A stretch of DNA of 60,000 nt from Bolinopsis microptera (GCF_026151205.1 NC_087075.1:13593628-13653627); one strand, 5' to 3'. Numbered from the stretch's first letter, positions 21,165-36,100 are shown. Made by a program: numbers and translations. The notes: a model not told the origin generated them from the letters alone.

Positions 21165-24100
21165 CTGGGGAAATGTTCTGTTTTAATAAACTGTTTGTCA
21201 GTTCATTTTATCAGACTTTATTTGAATGGACATTGATAGGACGTTGGAGGCCCTAGCATTCATCAAGGTAGTTAAATTAAATACATTAAATGAGGCCCCT
21301 TCCAGCCATTGCCACTGCGAATTTAACCTAAAACCTGCCCAGTTAATAGCGAAGACTGCGAAATTACCACTCCTGCCTAGTAATCTAATTTACCCTGTCC
21401 AGATCAGCAGTATATTACACTAAATCCGCAGGTTTTCTCTTAATTTTTTATGTCAAAACCTGCCTAATTAACTAGTGATCCTGCATCAACAGCGCAGGTA
21501 TTTGTTATTTGGCAGGTTTTCTATTAACTTGGCAGGATTTGCTATAAAATTATCAATCCTTTCCGGATGGATTACGGCAGTGATAAAGTTAAATCGGCAG
21601 GTTTTCCATTAACTTGGCAGGATTTTTTATAAAATTATCAATCCTTGCCGGATAGATTACGGCAGTGATAAAGTTAAATCGGCAGGTTTTCCATTAACTT
21701 TGCAGGATTTGTTATAAAATTATCAATCCATGCCAAATAGATTATAATGCTATAATCTTATTATGGCAGCGTTAAATTTATAAATTGGCAGGTTTCTTTT
21801 ATCTTTCTTTTAAGTTCTTAAGTTATTTGGAATTTTGCTTATTTGGCACCAAAACTAAAAGTCAATAAAACCGAGTTGATTAGCGCAGTCAAGAAATTGG
21901 CCGGAGTTGATAAAAAGCTGACAACCATGGCACTGAATCTCCAAATGAGAGGTATAGTACGCTATATACTTATATAGTACGGTACCGCAACAATTGACCC
22001 CCTCCCCCCCCCCCCCCCCCTCCGACAAATGACCCCCTGATGCAATCTACCCCCGACAATTGACCCCCCATGTAATTACACTGGGGTCAATTCAGGGTTA
22101 GGGTCAGGGTTAGGGTCAGGGTTAGGGTCAGGGTTAGGGTCAGGGTTAGGGTCAGGGTTAGGGTCAGGGTTAGGGTCAGGGTTAGGGTCAGGGTTAGGGT
22201 CAGGGTTAGGGTCAGGGTTAGGGTCAGGGTTAGGGTCAGGGTTAGGGTCAGGGTTAGGGTCAGGGTTAGGGTCAGGGTCAGGGTTAGGGTTAGGGTTAGG
22301 GTTAGGGTTAGGGTTAGGGTCAGGGTCAGGGTTAGGGTCAGGGTTAGGGTTACTGGGTAACACGACTCCTGTCAGCGACATCTGTCCGACAGCGACATCT
22401 GTCCGACTCAGGGTACCAGAAAAACGACATTTGTCCGAAATTGTGATCTGATTTCAATACAACACATTTCCAATTAGAGACGTGATCTGAACTGTTAATT
22501 TGAATACGTTACATACATACATACATGTTACATGGTAAGGTCTCCTCCTAGTCGTTGGAGTGGCCTGCATCACACACATCGCGTTGGCGGCGTAACATAT
22601 GTCTCCACTGTACTCGGTTGGTAGCCAAAGCTTCTGTCGTGTTGTTGTCGATGTTTTCAACACCTGTAAACTTAGCAGCATCTTCGAGTACGCAGGACTT
22701 CCAGTTCTTACGGGGTCTGCCCCTTGACCTCTTTCCATAATTTGGCTTCCAGTTCAACAGAAACCTCGGTAGTCTAGAGTCTGGCATTCTAACTACATGT
22801 CCATACCAACGTAGCCTGGCAGCACTGATGAAAGTCTCGACTGACTTGATGCCAGCCCTCCTAAGAACTTCTTCGTTGGTCACATGAAAGAACCATTTAA
22901 TCCTAAGGATCCTTCTCAAGGAGGTTTGATGGAAAACCTCGAAGCGTTTCATCTGCTTTTTGGTGGTGTTCCAGACTTCAGCTCCATACAACAAGATGGT
23001 GAGGACAGCAGCCCTATAGATCCTGATCTTGGTTGGAGTCTTTATAGTTCTGCTATTCCAAATGTTCCAGAGCTGATGAAAGGCGCCATTAGCCTTCTGG
23101 ATACGGACATCCAGGTCTCTGTTGATTGTCCCATCCCCACTGATAGTTGCACCCAGGTAGACAAAGTTGCTAACCTGCTCGACGGGTTCACCCTCAACCG
23201 ACAGCTCAATACAATCATCCTTGATGAAAGGTCGCTGGGAGGCGCACTTGCTTACAGCCATGCATTGGGTCTTCTTTGCATTTATTCTGAGCCCAGCGTA
23301 GGAGCTGTAATGAACTAATAGATCAGTTGACTCCTGTAGGCCTTCCCCTGAGTTGTCCATAATAGCCATGTCATCAGCATAATCGGTGTCCAAAATGACC
23401 TTTTCCTCGACCGTCTTCGTCTCTTTCTGCAGCACTGCGCCTTGACTGATGATCTTGTTGGTCTCAGCCAGAAATGCAGAAAAGTTTAGGCAGAAATTAA
23501 AGACAGGAGGTGCTTGAATGTCACCCTGACCTGTGCCTGAGTTAACATCAAACCAGTCTGTCAGCTCCCCATTAACCCTCACGGCACTCATGGTACCCCC
23601 AAAAAATGACTGAAATATTCTGACATATTTTTCAGGCAGCCCATAGTGTCTCATACTGCACCAAATAAAGTCCCTTCTGATAGAATCGAACGCTGCCTTG
23701 AAATCGACAAAATTAATGTAAAGAGGAATGTTAAACTCAAGACATTTATGAATAATAGTTCGGAGAGAATAAATCTGATCAATACATGAGCGGTTCTGTC
23801 TAAATCCGCACTGATTCTCCCTGAGAAGACACTCCATACCAGCATGTAACCGCTTAAGAAGAATCATCTGAAAAAGCTTAGATGCTGTAGACCTTAAGGT
23901 GATCCCTCTGTTGTTCCCGCAGACTGAAGTGTCTCCTTTCTTCCCAATAACAATGATTACACCCTTTAACCAATCTTCAGGAACAGTCTCTTCTTCCCAG
24001 ACTTTCTTGAATAGACACTCTAGTTGATCAACTAGAGCACTCGCACCATACTTCAGTTGCTCGTTAGTTATCCCGTCCACTCCTGGGCTTTTGTTGTTCT

Positions 24101-27100
24101 TAAGCTTTGTCAGGGAATAACTAATCTCGTCTCTGGTGGGTGGTCCATCCGAACAAGAGAGAGAATTAAAGTGGGGTTGGGGTGGTACTGTATCAAGGTC
24201 GGCAAGGTCGACACTTGATAATGGAGGGTTCAGAAGTTCAGTAAAGTGCTCCTTCCACCTATCCCTCTGCTGTTGGGGATCCGTGATCTTCCTACCGTCC
24301 TTGTCCCGGACACAAGATGCTTGAGGCTTCTTGTTCTTACCAGAGATCTTCTTGATCTTTGCCCATACCTCACGCTGCTGACCTTTGCTCGCTGCTTCCT
24401 CAAGATCAGTAGCTACTCTAACTGCCCAGTTATTGTCGTCTAGCTTGCTGCTTTTCTTGACTAACTTATTAAGTTTAGAATACTCTGACCTGTTAGCGTC
24501 CGAGTTTGGGTCTTTGCGCTTAAACTGTGCCCGCTGAATCAATAAATCCTTGGTATTCCGTGACAGGTGTTGCTCCTTTGACTTCCGGGGTCTTTTGCCT
24601 AGTACCTCCAGTGAGACATCAGTGACGGTCTGACTGAGATTGCGCCACATATCCTCGAGGTTGACCTCACTATCCAGACTTGCAAATCGGTTTTGAAGAG
24701 CCACATTGTACTCTGTAACCGTAGTACTATCCCTCAGGCGCTCAATGGCAGGCACATTGGGCCTGTTGGCGTTGATCTTTGTCACTGACTGAAGTTTGAT
24801 TTTCAGCAGTCCTAGAACCAGATAATGATCGGAGCCGATGTCTGCCCCGCGACATACCCTAACATCAAAAAGTGACTGACGAAACCGCTTTCCAATGCAG
24901 ATATGATCTATCTGATTGACGGTGAGCCCGTTGGGGGACCGCCATGTTCCCTTGTGAATTTTCTTGTGCTCGAAGAGAGTTCCCCCGATGACAAGCTGGT
25001 TCGTCGCACAGAAATCCACAAGTCTTGTCCCGTTGTCATTTGATGAGCTATGGAGTGATTCCCCACCGATGACCGCTTCACTTCCATATCTGCCTGATGT
25101 TACTTTTGCATTAAAATCGCCGAGCAGTAACTTGATATCGTGACGAGGTAGCCCATCAAATGTATCTGTGAGTGTCCTATAAAACTTATCTTTCTCACTC
25201 TCCTCTGCACCCTCAGTTGGAGCATAGGCCACAACAACAGAGATGTTGATTTGCTTACTATGCAGCCTAGCAGTTAAAACCCGCTCCGATGTGGGAGTGA
25301 ACGATATCAGGGAGTTTCTGATTCGTTTTGAAAGACTGAGACCGACTCCCTGTCTCTTGATCCCGTCGATTCTACCGGAATGGATGAGTAGACTGCCATT
25401 GTCCAGTAGAGTGGTGCCAGATCCAGGCATGTGAGTCTCGGTGATCCCCAAAAGATCCAATCTGTACTGATCAATGTTTTGACTAAGTTGGTAGAGCTGT
25501 GTAGATGAGCTGACAAGAGATAGAACGTTCCATGTTCCAAAACGTAAAAACTGTTTGCAATAATTTACTGGATTGGATTTGTTGGAAGCAGGGTCAACAT
25601 GGATGATCTGTTGACTAATAAATCTGGTCGGATGACGAGTACCCCCTCTTCTCATCAGGCGACTGGGGTCCCGTAGGCTTTGCCCAGCCTCCGTCATGCT
25701 GGAACCATCCGTCCTTGAATTGGAAGTAGCACTCCGTCCATTTGATGTGTGTGTTGTTTCAGAAGCGTTGTTATTTGAGGTGGAAGGGATGCTGGCCCTT
25801 CGCACCCGATGAACTGCATGCAGTCCTAACGAGACAGATGTCCCGGTTATATTTTTCGACCTGTACTGGTCTAGAGCCGCAGTGTTCTGTTACCGTTCAC
25901 CTGTTTTAACTGGAATCACCCAGAACAGGCTACTAAGCTTAACAGTGGCACCTCGAGAAGGGTGTGGCTCTTCACCACGCACTACGGATCTTGGGCTCGG
26001 AGAGGTTGTGTAAGACACTTCACGAGCCCCTGGAGTTTTGGAAAACCCCTTAACCACTAGTTTTGGAAAACCCCTTAACCACTAATAAGAATACGTAACA
26101 TTGCCAATTTGAGATATGATCTGAGCCATAGTGTACTACTAGTTTATTTTCGACCTAGGCAGGCAGGCATGAAGCAACTGCGTTGTGAATGGCGAGCTCG
26201 TAGTCCATGAGAATGTATTGTGGTTGGTAGCCCCAAGGCCTCAGAAGCCCAGGTGTCTATCTCCTCGAACATGTTGCGGTAGAGGGTCGTCGATTTTCCA
26301 GGAATGAGTCCTTAGAAGAGGGGGAGGTGCCAGCCGTCAGGGAAGAGTCCGTGGACTGTGAAGAGCTGATGGAAGAGATTAGGTGCGGATTTGAAGGTAC
26401 CGTTGGGCGTTGACTACGCAATGCTCCGCGTCCACCATATGATCTGCGTTCTTAGGAGTCCCCCAAAGGAATGATCGACGAGTCTGTTCGTCCCATCCAG
26501 AGTCCCAGAGCATCATTGGACTGTTGTCGGTAGAGAGGATTTAGTTTGCAGGAATGGATAGCGTTTCCAGATCTCTCGGGTCTGTTTGCTGCAGATCTGG
26601 GTCTGTTTACTGAAGATTGGTTGCCATTGTGGATTGCGATAACTGATCTCCATACGGCTGCTATCCTATATGTACTCATGTAGGCTGTGTCCTGTGATGT
26701 GATCGACAGCTTGTTAGTGTACGGCTAGCACAATCCTGTCCTTAAATAGTCAATCACGTATCGATGGATCAGATCTCAATGGATCAAATCAGCATTCGAA
26801 CAATGGGAGCAACGTCACGAAATTACCCGTGAGTTTGTGAAATACGAATGTGAACCGAAATTACAATATGATCCGAAATTCGGACAGATGTCGCCAAAAA
26901 CGACTCCTGTCCGACAGCGAAATCTGTCCGAAATCCCCAATTCGGCTGTCGGACAGATGTCGCTGTCGGACAGATGTCGCCCAATCGGGTTACTGTTAGG
27001 GTTAGTATAATAAATATATTTGTTTGGTCAATTGTCGGGGGGGGGGGGGTCAATTTTCAAGTATTATATCACTTGCACCGTTTAGCTCCACGTGGTTTCT

Positions 27101-30100
27101 TAAGCTTAAATACTTAACTGTCCTGTCAAGATAAAGTAAATCACTATCACCTCTCATTCTTAATAAGTTAGTAAGCAAGCATCTGATCATTTTAAAACAG
27201 TCACCTCCCAATTTAGCAAGTTCTTACATCTATATTACAGTCTACACCCTTCAATAATGAGATAATATGTTTGGCCGGTAGAGGGTCCGCAGTAGTCCCA
27301 TTACAGCATTACCTCATTACCTTAGCATTGCTGTACAGTGTACAACTACTATAAGAGTATAAGATATACATCCTTCACCAAAACTGGTTTGTCCGCTTTC
27401 TATTACTAATTTTCCGCTGAAAGTGCCACATCAGTGATCAATTAATATTGGTAAATAGCAATAATTTGAGTTATAGGTTGACCTCCCACTTAGAGCATAT
27501 GTGGGAGGTCAACCTATAAATTATAGTACGAGCTATTTCCAATTCGTGAATACGAATTTCGATTAAGGTCCAACTTATTAAGTGTCACTTTAACGTGTGA
27601 CAAATTTCCGATCAAATATCTCATAATCTGAAAATAACTGCATATTTAGAACTATTATATTAATTGTAATTGAAGATTCTTTCAGAATCACTTCATTCAC
27701 TAAATCTTACAATGTGAACAATGAACAGGTAGAGGCACTGCAACTGAAAAAGTGCTGTCCTCACTACTTAAGAACATAGCAATCTAATCTAAAAATGGCA
27801 ACCTAAGAACTGAAGTTAAGCAAACAGTTATTTTCCAATAATCGGTTTTTATACAGGGTGGGCCAAAAGTCAGTGTGCAAACGTTGGGTCTTATACCTCC
27901 GCTGAGTTTTATATTTGAGAGCTGTTGCTTTGCAGATGGCATACTGTACTTACTGGTTCGAGGATTCCGTCGTCAAAATTTGAAAATTCGAATATTTTAG
28001 ACCACGCCCATTCAATATTAAAACACCTATATTGTTTTCTCTGAAAATCCTGAACGCCTAATTTTTTTAGAGACGGTAGATTATCAAATGTTGCATATGA
28101 TCTGAAAAAATGAGGCAAAACGGATTAGAAATGACGAAGTTAACAAGCATTTTGTGTATCTCGTTAACAAATTGACTGGGTGATTATGTGACACCGTGAC
28201 ACGACACCTTAATTGGGCACCCTTAACAATTCCCATAATGTTTAACGGGGTAGTTAACGGGGTCACCTTATCACGTGATTAGGTAAACCAATCACCTGAT
28301 CACACGTAATGAACAAGCTTGTTATGCTTCATATCTCGGTCATCTGAGAAGCTATAGAACTCTCATTCTTTCAGGGCAAACGTAATTCGAATGGCCAAAC
28401 ACAATTCAATAACATTTAGCTTGATCCGATTATCCAAACTATCAAAAAAATGTGAAAATGAACCTCCATTTGAAAAAAATGAACGCGAATATTTTTCGAG
28501 TTGACAAATTCCTCGAACCAGTGGTGGTACTAAGTCATACCAGAAGGAAGTATTTCAATTGGGCACTCAGTGACTGAGCTATTAAGGCCAACGTTTGCAC
28601 ACTGACTTTTGGCCCACCCTGTACTTTTATACTCAAACTTATCATAGACCCCGTGTTGGTAACAGTGGATAATATGCAGTGGCGAAACGTACCTAAGAGG
28701 CCGCAGCTGCACCCCCCCCCATCCCCTTCCGCATAGCAGGGGTTGCCGGAGTGTCGGGCGGTCGTTTCGCCACTGACTAGTGACTGCATGTATAAAAGTA
28801 TAAACTATAGAGCCATGTAGGCATGTAGCATTCTGTACTTCTGTAGCTTTGCACAAACCAAGTCTCAGTCCTACACCCTACCTAGTAATAAGGTTATACG
28901 ATCATTACAGTATTCCACATTGTACACTCAAATTATCCAAAACCCCTGCCAATATAGGTTTAATCACGCCACAAGTTGATTCAAATTATCTCAACTTACG
29001 CAGGATTTGCGTTAAATCTGCAGCAGTCGACTTTATATTTAACGGAAAACCTGCCAAAATAGAGCAAACCTGCCGAGAGTAGGTGAAAGGTGAGGCAGGT
29101 TTTGTGTTAATTTTGCAGGCTTTTCTATAAATCAACAACTCGATTAAATAATTACGTGAGATAAATCTCTGCACGAATACGATAAATAGGCAGGTTTTCG
29201 GTTAATTTTGCAGGAATCATTTTAAGACTTCAAATTGATTATCAGTCTTAACCCATTAGGGACGATAGGGTCGTTTACGACCCACCTTTTCTAGAGGCTA
29301 TAGAGGACAAACCATAATACTAAACGCAACGAATCTTTCGCACATATGCTCAAAATTTATTGGGCTACATTATTGACTTTCCAGTCGAGACCCAATTAAT
29401 TACTAACAACTAAATAATTAGGCTAATTAGTCGTCATAATTGGAAAATATTTCACTTTACTTCTTGCCTTGATTGGGACATTAAAACTTTATGTAGGCTT
29501 ATTTTGTTGAGGACAAAATAGTTGCGGGCAACGATTTCCTTGAGACATATGAAAAGCCCGTGATAATCAGATGTTCACAAACAGAGCTAGACGCTGTTTA
29601 CTAACTGCGGTCGCATACGACCCACTCGTCCGGGTCGCAAACGACCCATCACAGTTTTTCGGCTTTAACTTCTGAAACAAAGACGTTAGGATAAAATAAA
29701 AACTGTAGCATAAGTTAAAAACATATGGTCAATACTGTGTAACTCTAACCTTTTAAAAATAAAGAATGTGGGTCATTAACGACCCACTCGGCTCACTTGC
29801 TTATTACTACATATGTCCATGTAACTTCTTGAATTCAGCCTAAAGCATGACATCATAAGTTCAAAATCGCCTCTCAGCAAGTGATAATCATCATAAACTG
29901 CGAAAAATCGGTTAAATGGATCATTAGCGACCCACTAGGACCACAAAATTGATTAATTAAATATAATGTTGTCAAACTTTTACAAATATTAGTATAAAAA
30001 CATGTTATATCTTGGTCATTACTCCTGTACGTTGATTTAACTTTTAAAATCGATCAACTGGGTCAATAACGACCCACTCGGAAGTTGAACCACCTCATCA

Positions 30101-33100
30101 ATTATTATCAGTATCATGCTGTTCCACCATCAAGAAAGACACTCGTAGGTCTTAATTCCACGCAAACCACGGGTGGCTGACTACTAGCCCTTCTGAGATC
30201 CAGGGCCAACTGAAGGGCCGTCATCACTCATCAAAGAGCTGCGAGAATAACACTACTGCATATGCCTGGAGTTGCATCCTGACTATAATACTATGGTGCG
30301 TGGAAATCTGTACCGAAAGGACCGTGGCCGTGCCGCAAAAGAAAAGGAATCGGCCCTCGTTCCTAACTTGCTAGGTAATAGCCATGCTGTTGTTGTTGCT
30401 TATTAGATTCTGTTACCTTTTTCGTCAATTTCGAATCTTGGTAAACGACCTGCTACAACCCACCGCTTGAGACCCAGGGTCCCACGGTGATCAGATCATG
30501 TCACTCAAGAAAAATCCCCTGAACGAAGTATACGAGATATCATGTAACCTTGCGTAAATACTGAAAGACGAGTGGTCAAATTGCATATTCTAATCCAACA
30601 TGCCAATATGTTTTTTTCATTCCTAGAAAGTACGAGAATAACTAAACAACTGCTGCATTCAGATGGCTACATCTACAGCTCTGTGAAGAAGGACAAGGAA
30701 AAAGCCCCCCCCCCCCCCATTTGGCTGGCGGTGCTGCAACCTGCAATCTCTCAGACAACTACCTCGTTTTGGGTAACAAACCCCGCAACAACGAGGCAGC
30801 TTTCAAAACGAAAACAAGTATTACGTAATCGGCCGAGAGGGAGGGGAGTTTCCAAATGATTAAGCTTGTGTAATTTTGACATAATAGCTATGTGGTGGGG
30901 GGGGGGGGGGGGGCGTAAAAATTGTCCAATAAGTGATTACGTAATATATGAACGGCCACTAAGAAGTAAAGAAAGGGAGCTGCGAAGAGAGTAGATGCAG
31001 CTATCTGAAATCTGAATCCAGCAGTTGTATAGTTCTTCTTGGACGTTCTAGGAATCGGGAAAAGATAGGCATGTTGTTTGCTGTCTCACGACATTACGGT
31101 CGTGTACTAACAGCTGATAAACTCACCTACCTATCAATCCAATTCTGCCCATTATTCGTCAGTCATTGGGTGACGTGATCTGCAGATTACCGTGAGACTC
31201 CAGATCTCAGAAGGGCTAGTAGTCAGCCACCCGTGGTTTGCGTGGAATTAAGACTTACGAGTGTCTTTCTTGATGGTAGAACAACATGATACTGCAGATA
31301 ATTAATGTCGTGGTTCAACTTCCGAGTGGGTCGTTATTGACCCAGTTGATCGATTTTAAAATTTAAATCAACGTACAGGAGTAATGACCAAGATATAACA
31401 TGTTTTATACTAATATTTGTAAAAGTTTGACAACATTATATTTAATTAATCAATTTTGTGGTCTTAGTGGGTCGCTAATGACCCATTTAACCGATTTTTC
31501 GCAGTTTATGATGATTATCACTTGCTGAGAGGCGATTTTGAACTTATGATGTCATGCTTTAGGCTGAATTCAAGAAGTTACATGGACATATGTAGTAATA
31601 AGCAAGTGAGCCGAGTGGGTCGTTAATGACCCAAATTCTTTATTTTTTTAAAGTTAGAGTTACACAGTATTGACCATAAGTTTTTAACTTATGCTTTTTA
31701 TTTTATTTTATCCTAACGTCTTTGTTTCAGAAGTTAAAGCCGAAAAACCGTGATGGGTCGTTTGCGACCCGGACGAGTGGGTCGTATGCGACCATAGCTG
31801 TATCTTTTAAAGTAAACGAGATACAGATTAGCTTTTTTGGATATCTCATTTTTGCTGTAAAGTGACCTAGTGTGTTAAACGGCATCAAAATCGGCAAACT
31901 TTAAAACTCGTCGTCCCTAATGGGTTAATGTAAAACCTGCCAAATTAGGTGGCAGGTGGCAATGGCTGGAAGGGGCCTTAAATGAATGCCTTCGAACGTC
32001 CGATAAGGTATTCAAACAATATCAATAAATTTGAACATCAGTACACAATACCGCACCCCATATTTTTTATATTTTAACCACACATATACCACACCCCTTA
32101 CCTCGTTTGAGTCACCACAGAGGTAACAGCTACAGAGATAACGCCTGTCGACCCCCTTCGTACTCTGCTCCAATGACACAGCAGCTGAACACTTGTCACA
32201 GTATGTGTTACCAGTCTTCTTTCCCGACATTCCTACCTCCATCTGATCCAGCTGGGATTAAAATTTAAAAGTTAATAAAAATAAAAATTTGAAAAAAGAA
32301 GATTTCATGCTATTTCGTGATACTTATATTACGGTAACAGTTGGTTAAACTATCATGGTGTAAATTTTATTTGACCTCCGTAGTTGCGATCTCGACCATT
32401 GAAACAAAGAGTTTGCAGAGGAGAAATACAATGTACATACAATGTATAATGTACAAATGTACAATGTACAAGATACAATGTAAAATGTATCATGATTACA
32501 TACTCATGTATTATTATTTTGTTATTTTGAAATGTTAAGTCAGCATCATGATCGTATAGTCGATGCCCGATGGTATACCCAATGAATACCACGATAGAGG
32601 AGCTATCAATTTCAGACGTATTAAAAGCTATTATAGAAATAGCAGCAAACAACATCATAACTTTGAAAAAAATGACGAAATGTATTTTTAAGAAGATCAT
32701 GATGGCAGATTTATAAATTAAAATTAGAATTCTCAAGCTTTTGACGGAAATAAGTCAGAAACATAAATACAGTATACGTTGTTTCAACAGCAATGCAACT
32801 AACTACTAGTAATTCAAGAGTACTTTAAGCCTTAAGGTGGGAGAATTATTTAAACTAGGTGCTTACACTTTTCACAGACGTTTATAAACATAATTATATA
32901 CAATTATGATTAAAGGAAATAACATAAAGTGTAAGCGCATCTTGGTTTTTTTCTATATGCTTTATATTAAACAATGATAAATAAATATATTGCCTTTTTG
33001 AACTGATTATTCAATTTTAACCTACAAATGAACATTTCAACATTAAAAAGACAAACAAATACCTCATTCAGCTGGGAACAGTTCGGGCATGCAAAGGAGT

Positions 33101-36100
33101 GAAGAACTGATTTTCTGGATATCAGCTCAATAGACAGATTACTGCACAGCGGTCCAAACGTTAATAACATGCTGAAAAATAATAAATAATAATTTAATTT
33201 AATAATATAAATTATTAGTTTACATATATAAATTAAAAGTTAGTTTGATTGTAAAACTTTATTTAATAACGTGCCGATCTATTACAAAAAACAAATTTTT
33301 GATTACCTAGCGAGCCTCAATGATTTACTATATTGAGTTGAACAACTTCTGCAGGTCATGTTAAGCTAGTAACCTAGTAACCTAGTAACCTAGTAACCTA
33401 GTAACCTAGTAACCTAGTAACCTAGTAACTTAGTAACCTAGTAACCTAGTAACCTAGTAGTATTACCTGGCGAGTCTCAATGATTTACTATATTGAGTTG
33501 AACAACTTCTGCAGGTCATGTTAAGCTAGTAACCTAGTAACCCAGTAACCTAGTAACCTAGTAACCTAGTAACCTAGTAACTTAGTAACTTAGTAACCTA
33601 GTAGTAGTAGTATTACCTGGCGAGTCTCAATGATTTACTATATTGAGTTGAACAACTTCTACAGGTCATGTTAAGCTAGTAACCTAGTAACCTAGTAACC
33701 TAGTAACCTAGTAACCTAGTAACCTAGTAACTTAGTAACCTAGTAACCTAGTAACCTAGTAACCTAGTAACCTAGTAACCTAGTAACCTAGTAACCTAGT
33801 AACCTAGTAACCTAGTAACCTAGTAACCTAGTAACCTAGTAACCTAGTAACCTAGTAACCTAGTAACCTAGTAACCTAGTAACTTAGTAACCTAGTAACC
33901 TAGTAGTAGTAGTATTACCTGGCGAGTCTCAATGATTTACTATATTGAGTTGAACAACTTCTACAGGTCATGTTAAGCTAGTAACCTAGTAACCTAGTAA
34001 CCTAGTAGTAGTAGTATTACCTGGCGAGTCTCAATGATTTACTATATTGAGTTGAACAACTTCTACAGGTCATGTTAAGCTAGTAACCTAGTAACCTAGT
34101 AACCTAGTAACCTAGTAACCTAGTAACCTAGTAACTTAGTAACTTAGTAACCTAGTAACCTAGTAACCTAGTAACCTAGTAACCTAGTAACCTAGTAACC
34201 TAGTAACCTAGTAGTAGTAGTATTACCTGGCGAGCCTCAATGATTTACTATATTGAGTTAAACAACTTCTACAGGTCATGTTAAGCTAGTAACCTAGTAA
34301 CCTAGTAACCTAGTAACCTAGTAACCTAGTAACCTAGTAACCTAGTAACCTAGTAACCTAGTAGTAGTAGTATTACCTGGCGAGCCTCAATGATTTACTA
34401 TATTGAGTTGAACAACTTCTACAGGTCATGTTAAGCTAGTAACCTAGTAACCTAGTAACCTAGTAACCTAGTAACCTAGTAACCTAGTAACTTAGTAACT
34501 TAGTAACCTAGTAACCTAGTAACCTAGTAACCTAGTAACCTAGTAACCTAGTAACTTAGTAACCTAGTAACCTAGTAACCTAGTAACCTAGTAACCTAGT
34601 AACCTAGTAACCTAGTAACCTAGTAACCTAGTAACCTAGTAACCTAGTTACCAAGTAACCTAGTAACCTAGTAACCTAATAACCTAGTAACCTAGTAACC
34701 TAGTAACCTAGTAACTTAGTAACCTAGTAACTTAGTAACCTAGTAACCTAGTAACCTAGTAACCTAGTAACTTAGTTACCTAGTAACCTAGTAACCTAGT
34801 AACCTAGTAACCTAGTAACCTAGTAACCTAGTAACCTAGTAACCTAGTAACCTAGTAACCTAGTAACCTAGTAACTTAGTAACCTAGTAACCTAGTAACC
34901 TAGTAACCTAGTAACCTAGTAACCTAGTAACCTAGTAACCTAGTAAGCTAGTAACCTAGTAACCTAGTAACTTAGTAACCTAGTAACCTAGTAACCTAGT
35001 AACTTAGTAACCTAGTAACCTAGTAACCTAGTAACCTAGTAGTAGTAGTATTACCTGGCGAGCCTCAATGATTTACTATATTGAGTTGAACAACTTCTAC
35101 AGGTCATGTTAAGCTAGTAACCTAGTAACCTAGTAACCTAGTAACCTAGTAACCTAGTAACCTAATAACCTAGTAACCTAGTAACCTAGTAACCTAGTAA
35201 CTTAGTAACCTAGTAACCTAGTAACCTAGTAGTAGTAGTATTACCTGGCGAGCCTCAATGATTTACTATATTGAGTTGAACAACTTCTACAGGTCATGTT
35301 AAGCTAGTAACCTAGTAACCTAGTAACTTAGTAACCTAGTAACCTAGTAACCTAGTAACCCAGTAACCTAGTAGTAGTAGTATTACCTGGCGAGTCTCAA
35401 TGATTTACTATATTGAGTTGAACAACTTCTACAGGTCATGTTAAGCTAGTAACCTAGTAACCTAGTAACCTAGTAACCTAGTAACCTAGTAACCTAGTAA
35501 CCTAGTAACCTAGTAACCTAGTAACTTAGTAACCTAGTAACCTAGTAACCTAGTAACCTAGTAGTAGTAGTATTACCTGGCGAGTCTCAATGATTTACTA
35601 TATTGAGTTGAACAACTTCTACAGGTCATGTTAAGCTAGTAACCTAGAAACCTAGTAACTTAGTAACCTAGTAACCTAGTAACCTAGTAACCTAGTAACT
35701 TAGTAACCTAGTAACCTAGTAACCTAGTAACTTAGTAACCTAGTAACCTAGTAACCTAGTAACCTAGTAACCTAGTTACCTAGTAACCTAGTAACCTAGT
35801 AACCTAGTAACCTAGTAACCTAGTAACCTAGTAACTTAGTAACCTAGTAACCTAGTAACTTAGTAACCTAGTAACCTAGTAACCTAGTAACCTAGTAACC
35901 TAGTAACCTAGTAACCTAGTAACCTAGTAGTAGTAGTATTACCTGGCGAGCCTCAATGATTTACTATATTGAGTTGAACAACTTCTACAGGTCATGTTAA
36001 GCTAGTAACCTAGTAACCTAGTAACCTAGTAACCTAGTAACCTAGAAAGCTAGTAACCTAGTAACCTAGTAACCTAGTAACCTAGTAACCTAGTAACCTA

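Larger units (their letters stand above)
21985..27060. mobile_element. Inverted-repeat element carrying the RTE retrotransposon
   Basis: The left side holds CAATTGACCCCC with a poly-C tract and GCGACATCTGTCCGACA motifs (22353-22440). The right side holds the same motifs inverted, TGTCGGACAGATGTCGC (about 26875-26990) and TCAATTGTCGGGGGG (about 27030-27050). The RTE lies between them, so it appears to have inserted into a pre-existing foldback-type element. Family not recognised. Confidence 0.45.
21205..32015. mobile_element. Large composite element nearly filling the last intron of the CxxC gene
   Basis: The ends near 21207 and 32015 are inverted relatives: TTATC-x-GAC, then a GGCCCCTTCCAGCCATTGCC block (about 21294-21313 and its inverse near 31955-31975), then GGCAGGTTTT repeats. 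The two ends lie only 40 and 90 bp from the exons. Inside are a TTAGGG-type array, an RTE-like element, a mariner-like element, a small MITE and a piggyBac-like element. It could be one old element with nested insertions or two separate relatives in opposite orientation. Confidence 0.5.

Noticed and set aside
22076-22381. Asn-Pro-Asp-Pro repeat protein on the minus strand
   Set aside because: It is the translation of the TTAGGG/TCAGGG array with no other coding evidence.
22884-23318. 144-codon plus-strand frame
   Set aside because: It is antisense to the reverse transcriptase of the RTE-like element and resembles no protein.
30572-30859. 95-codon frame in the middle of the piggyBac-type element
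   Set aside because: It runs through a poly-C tract and shows no transposase features.
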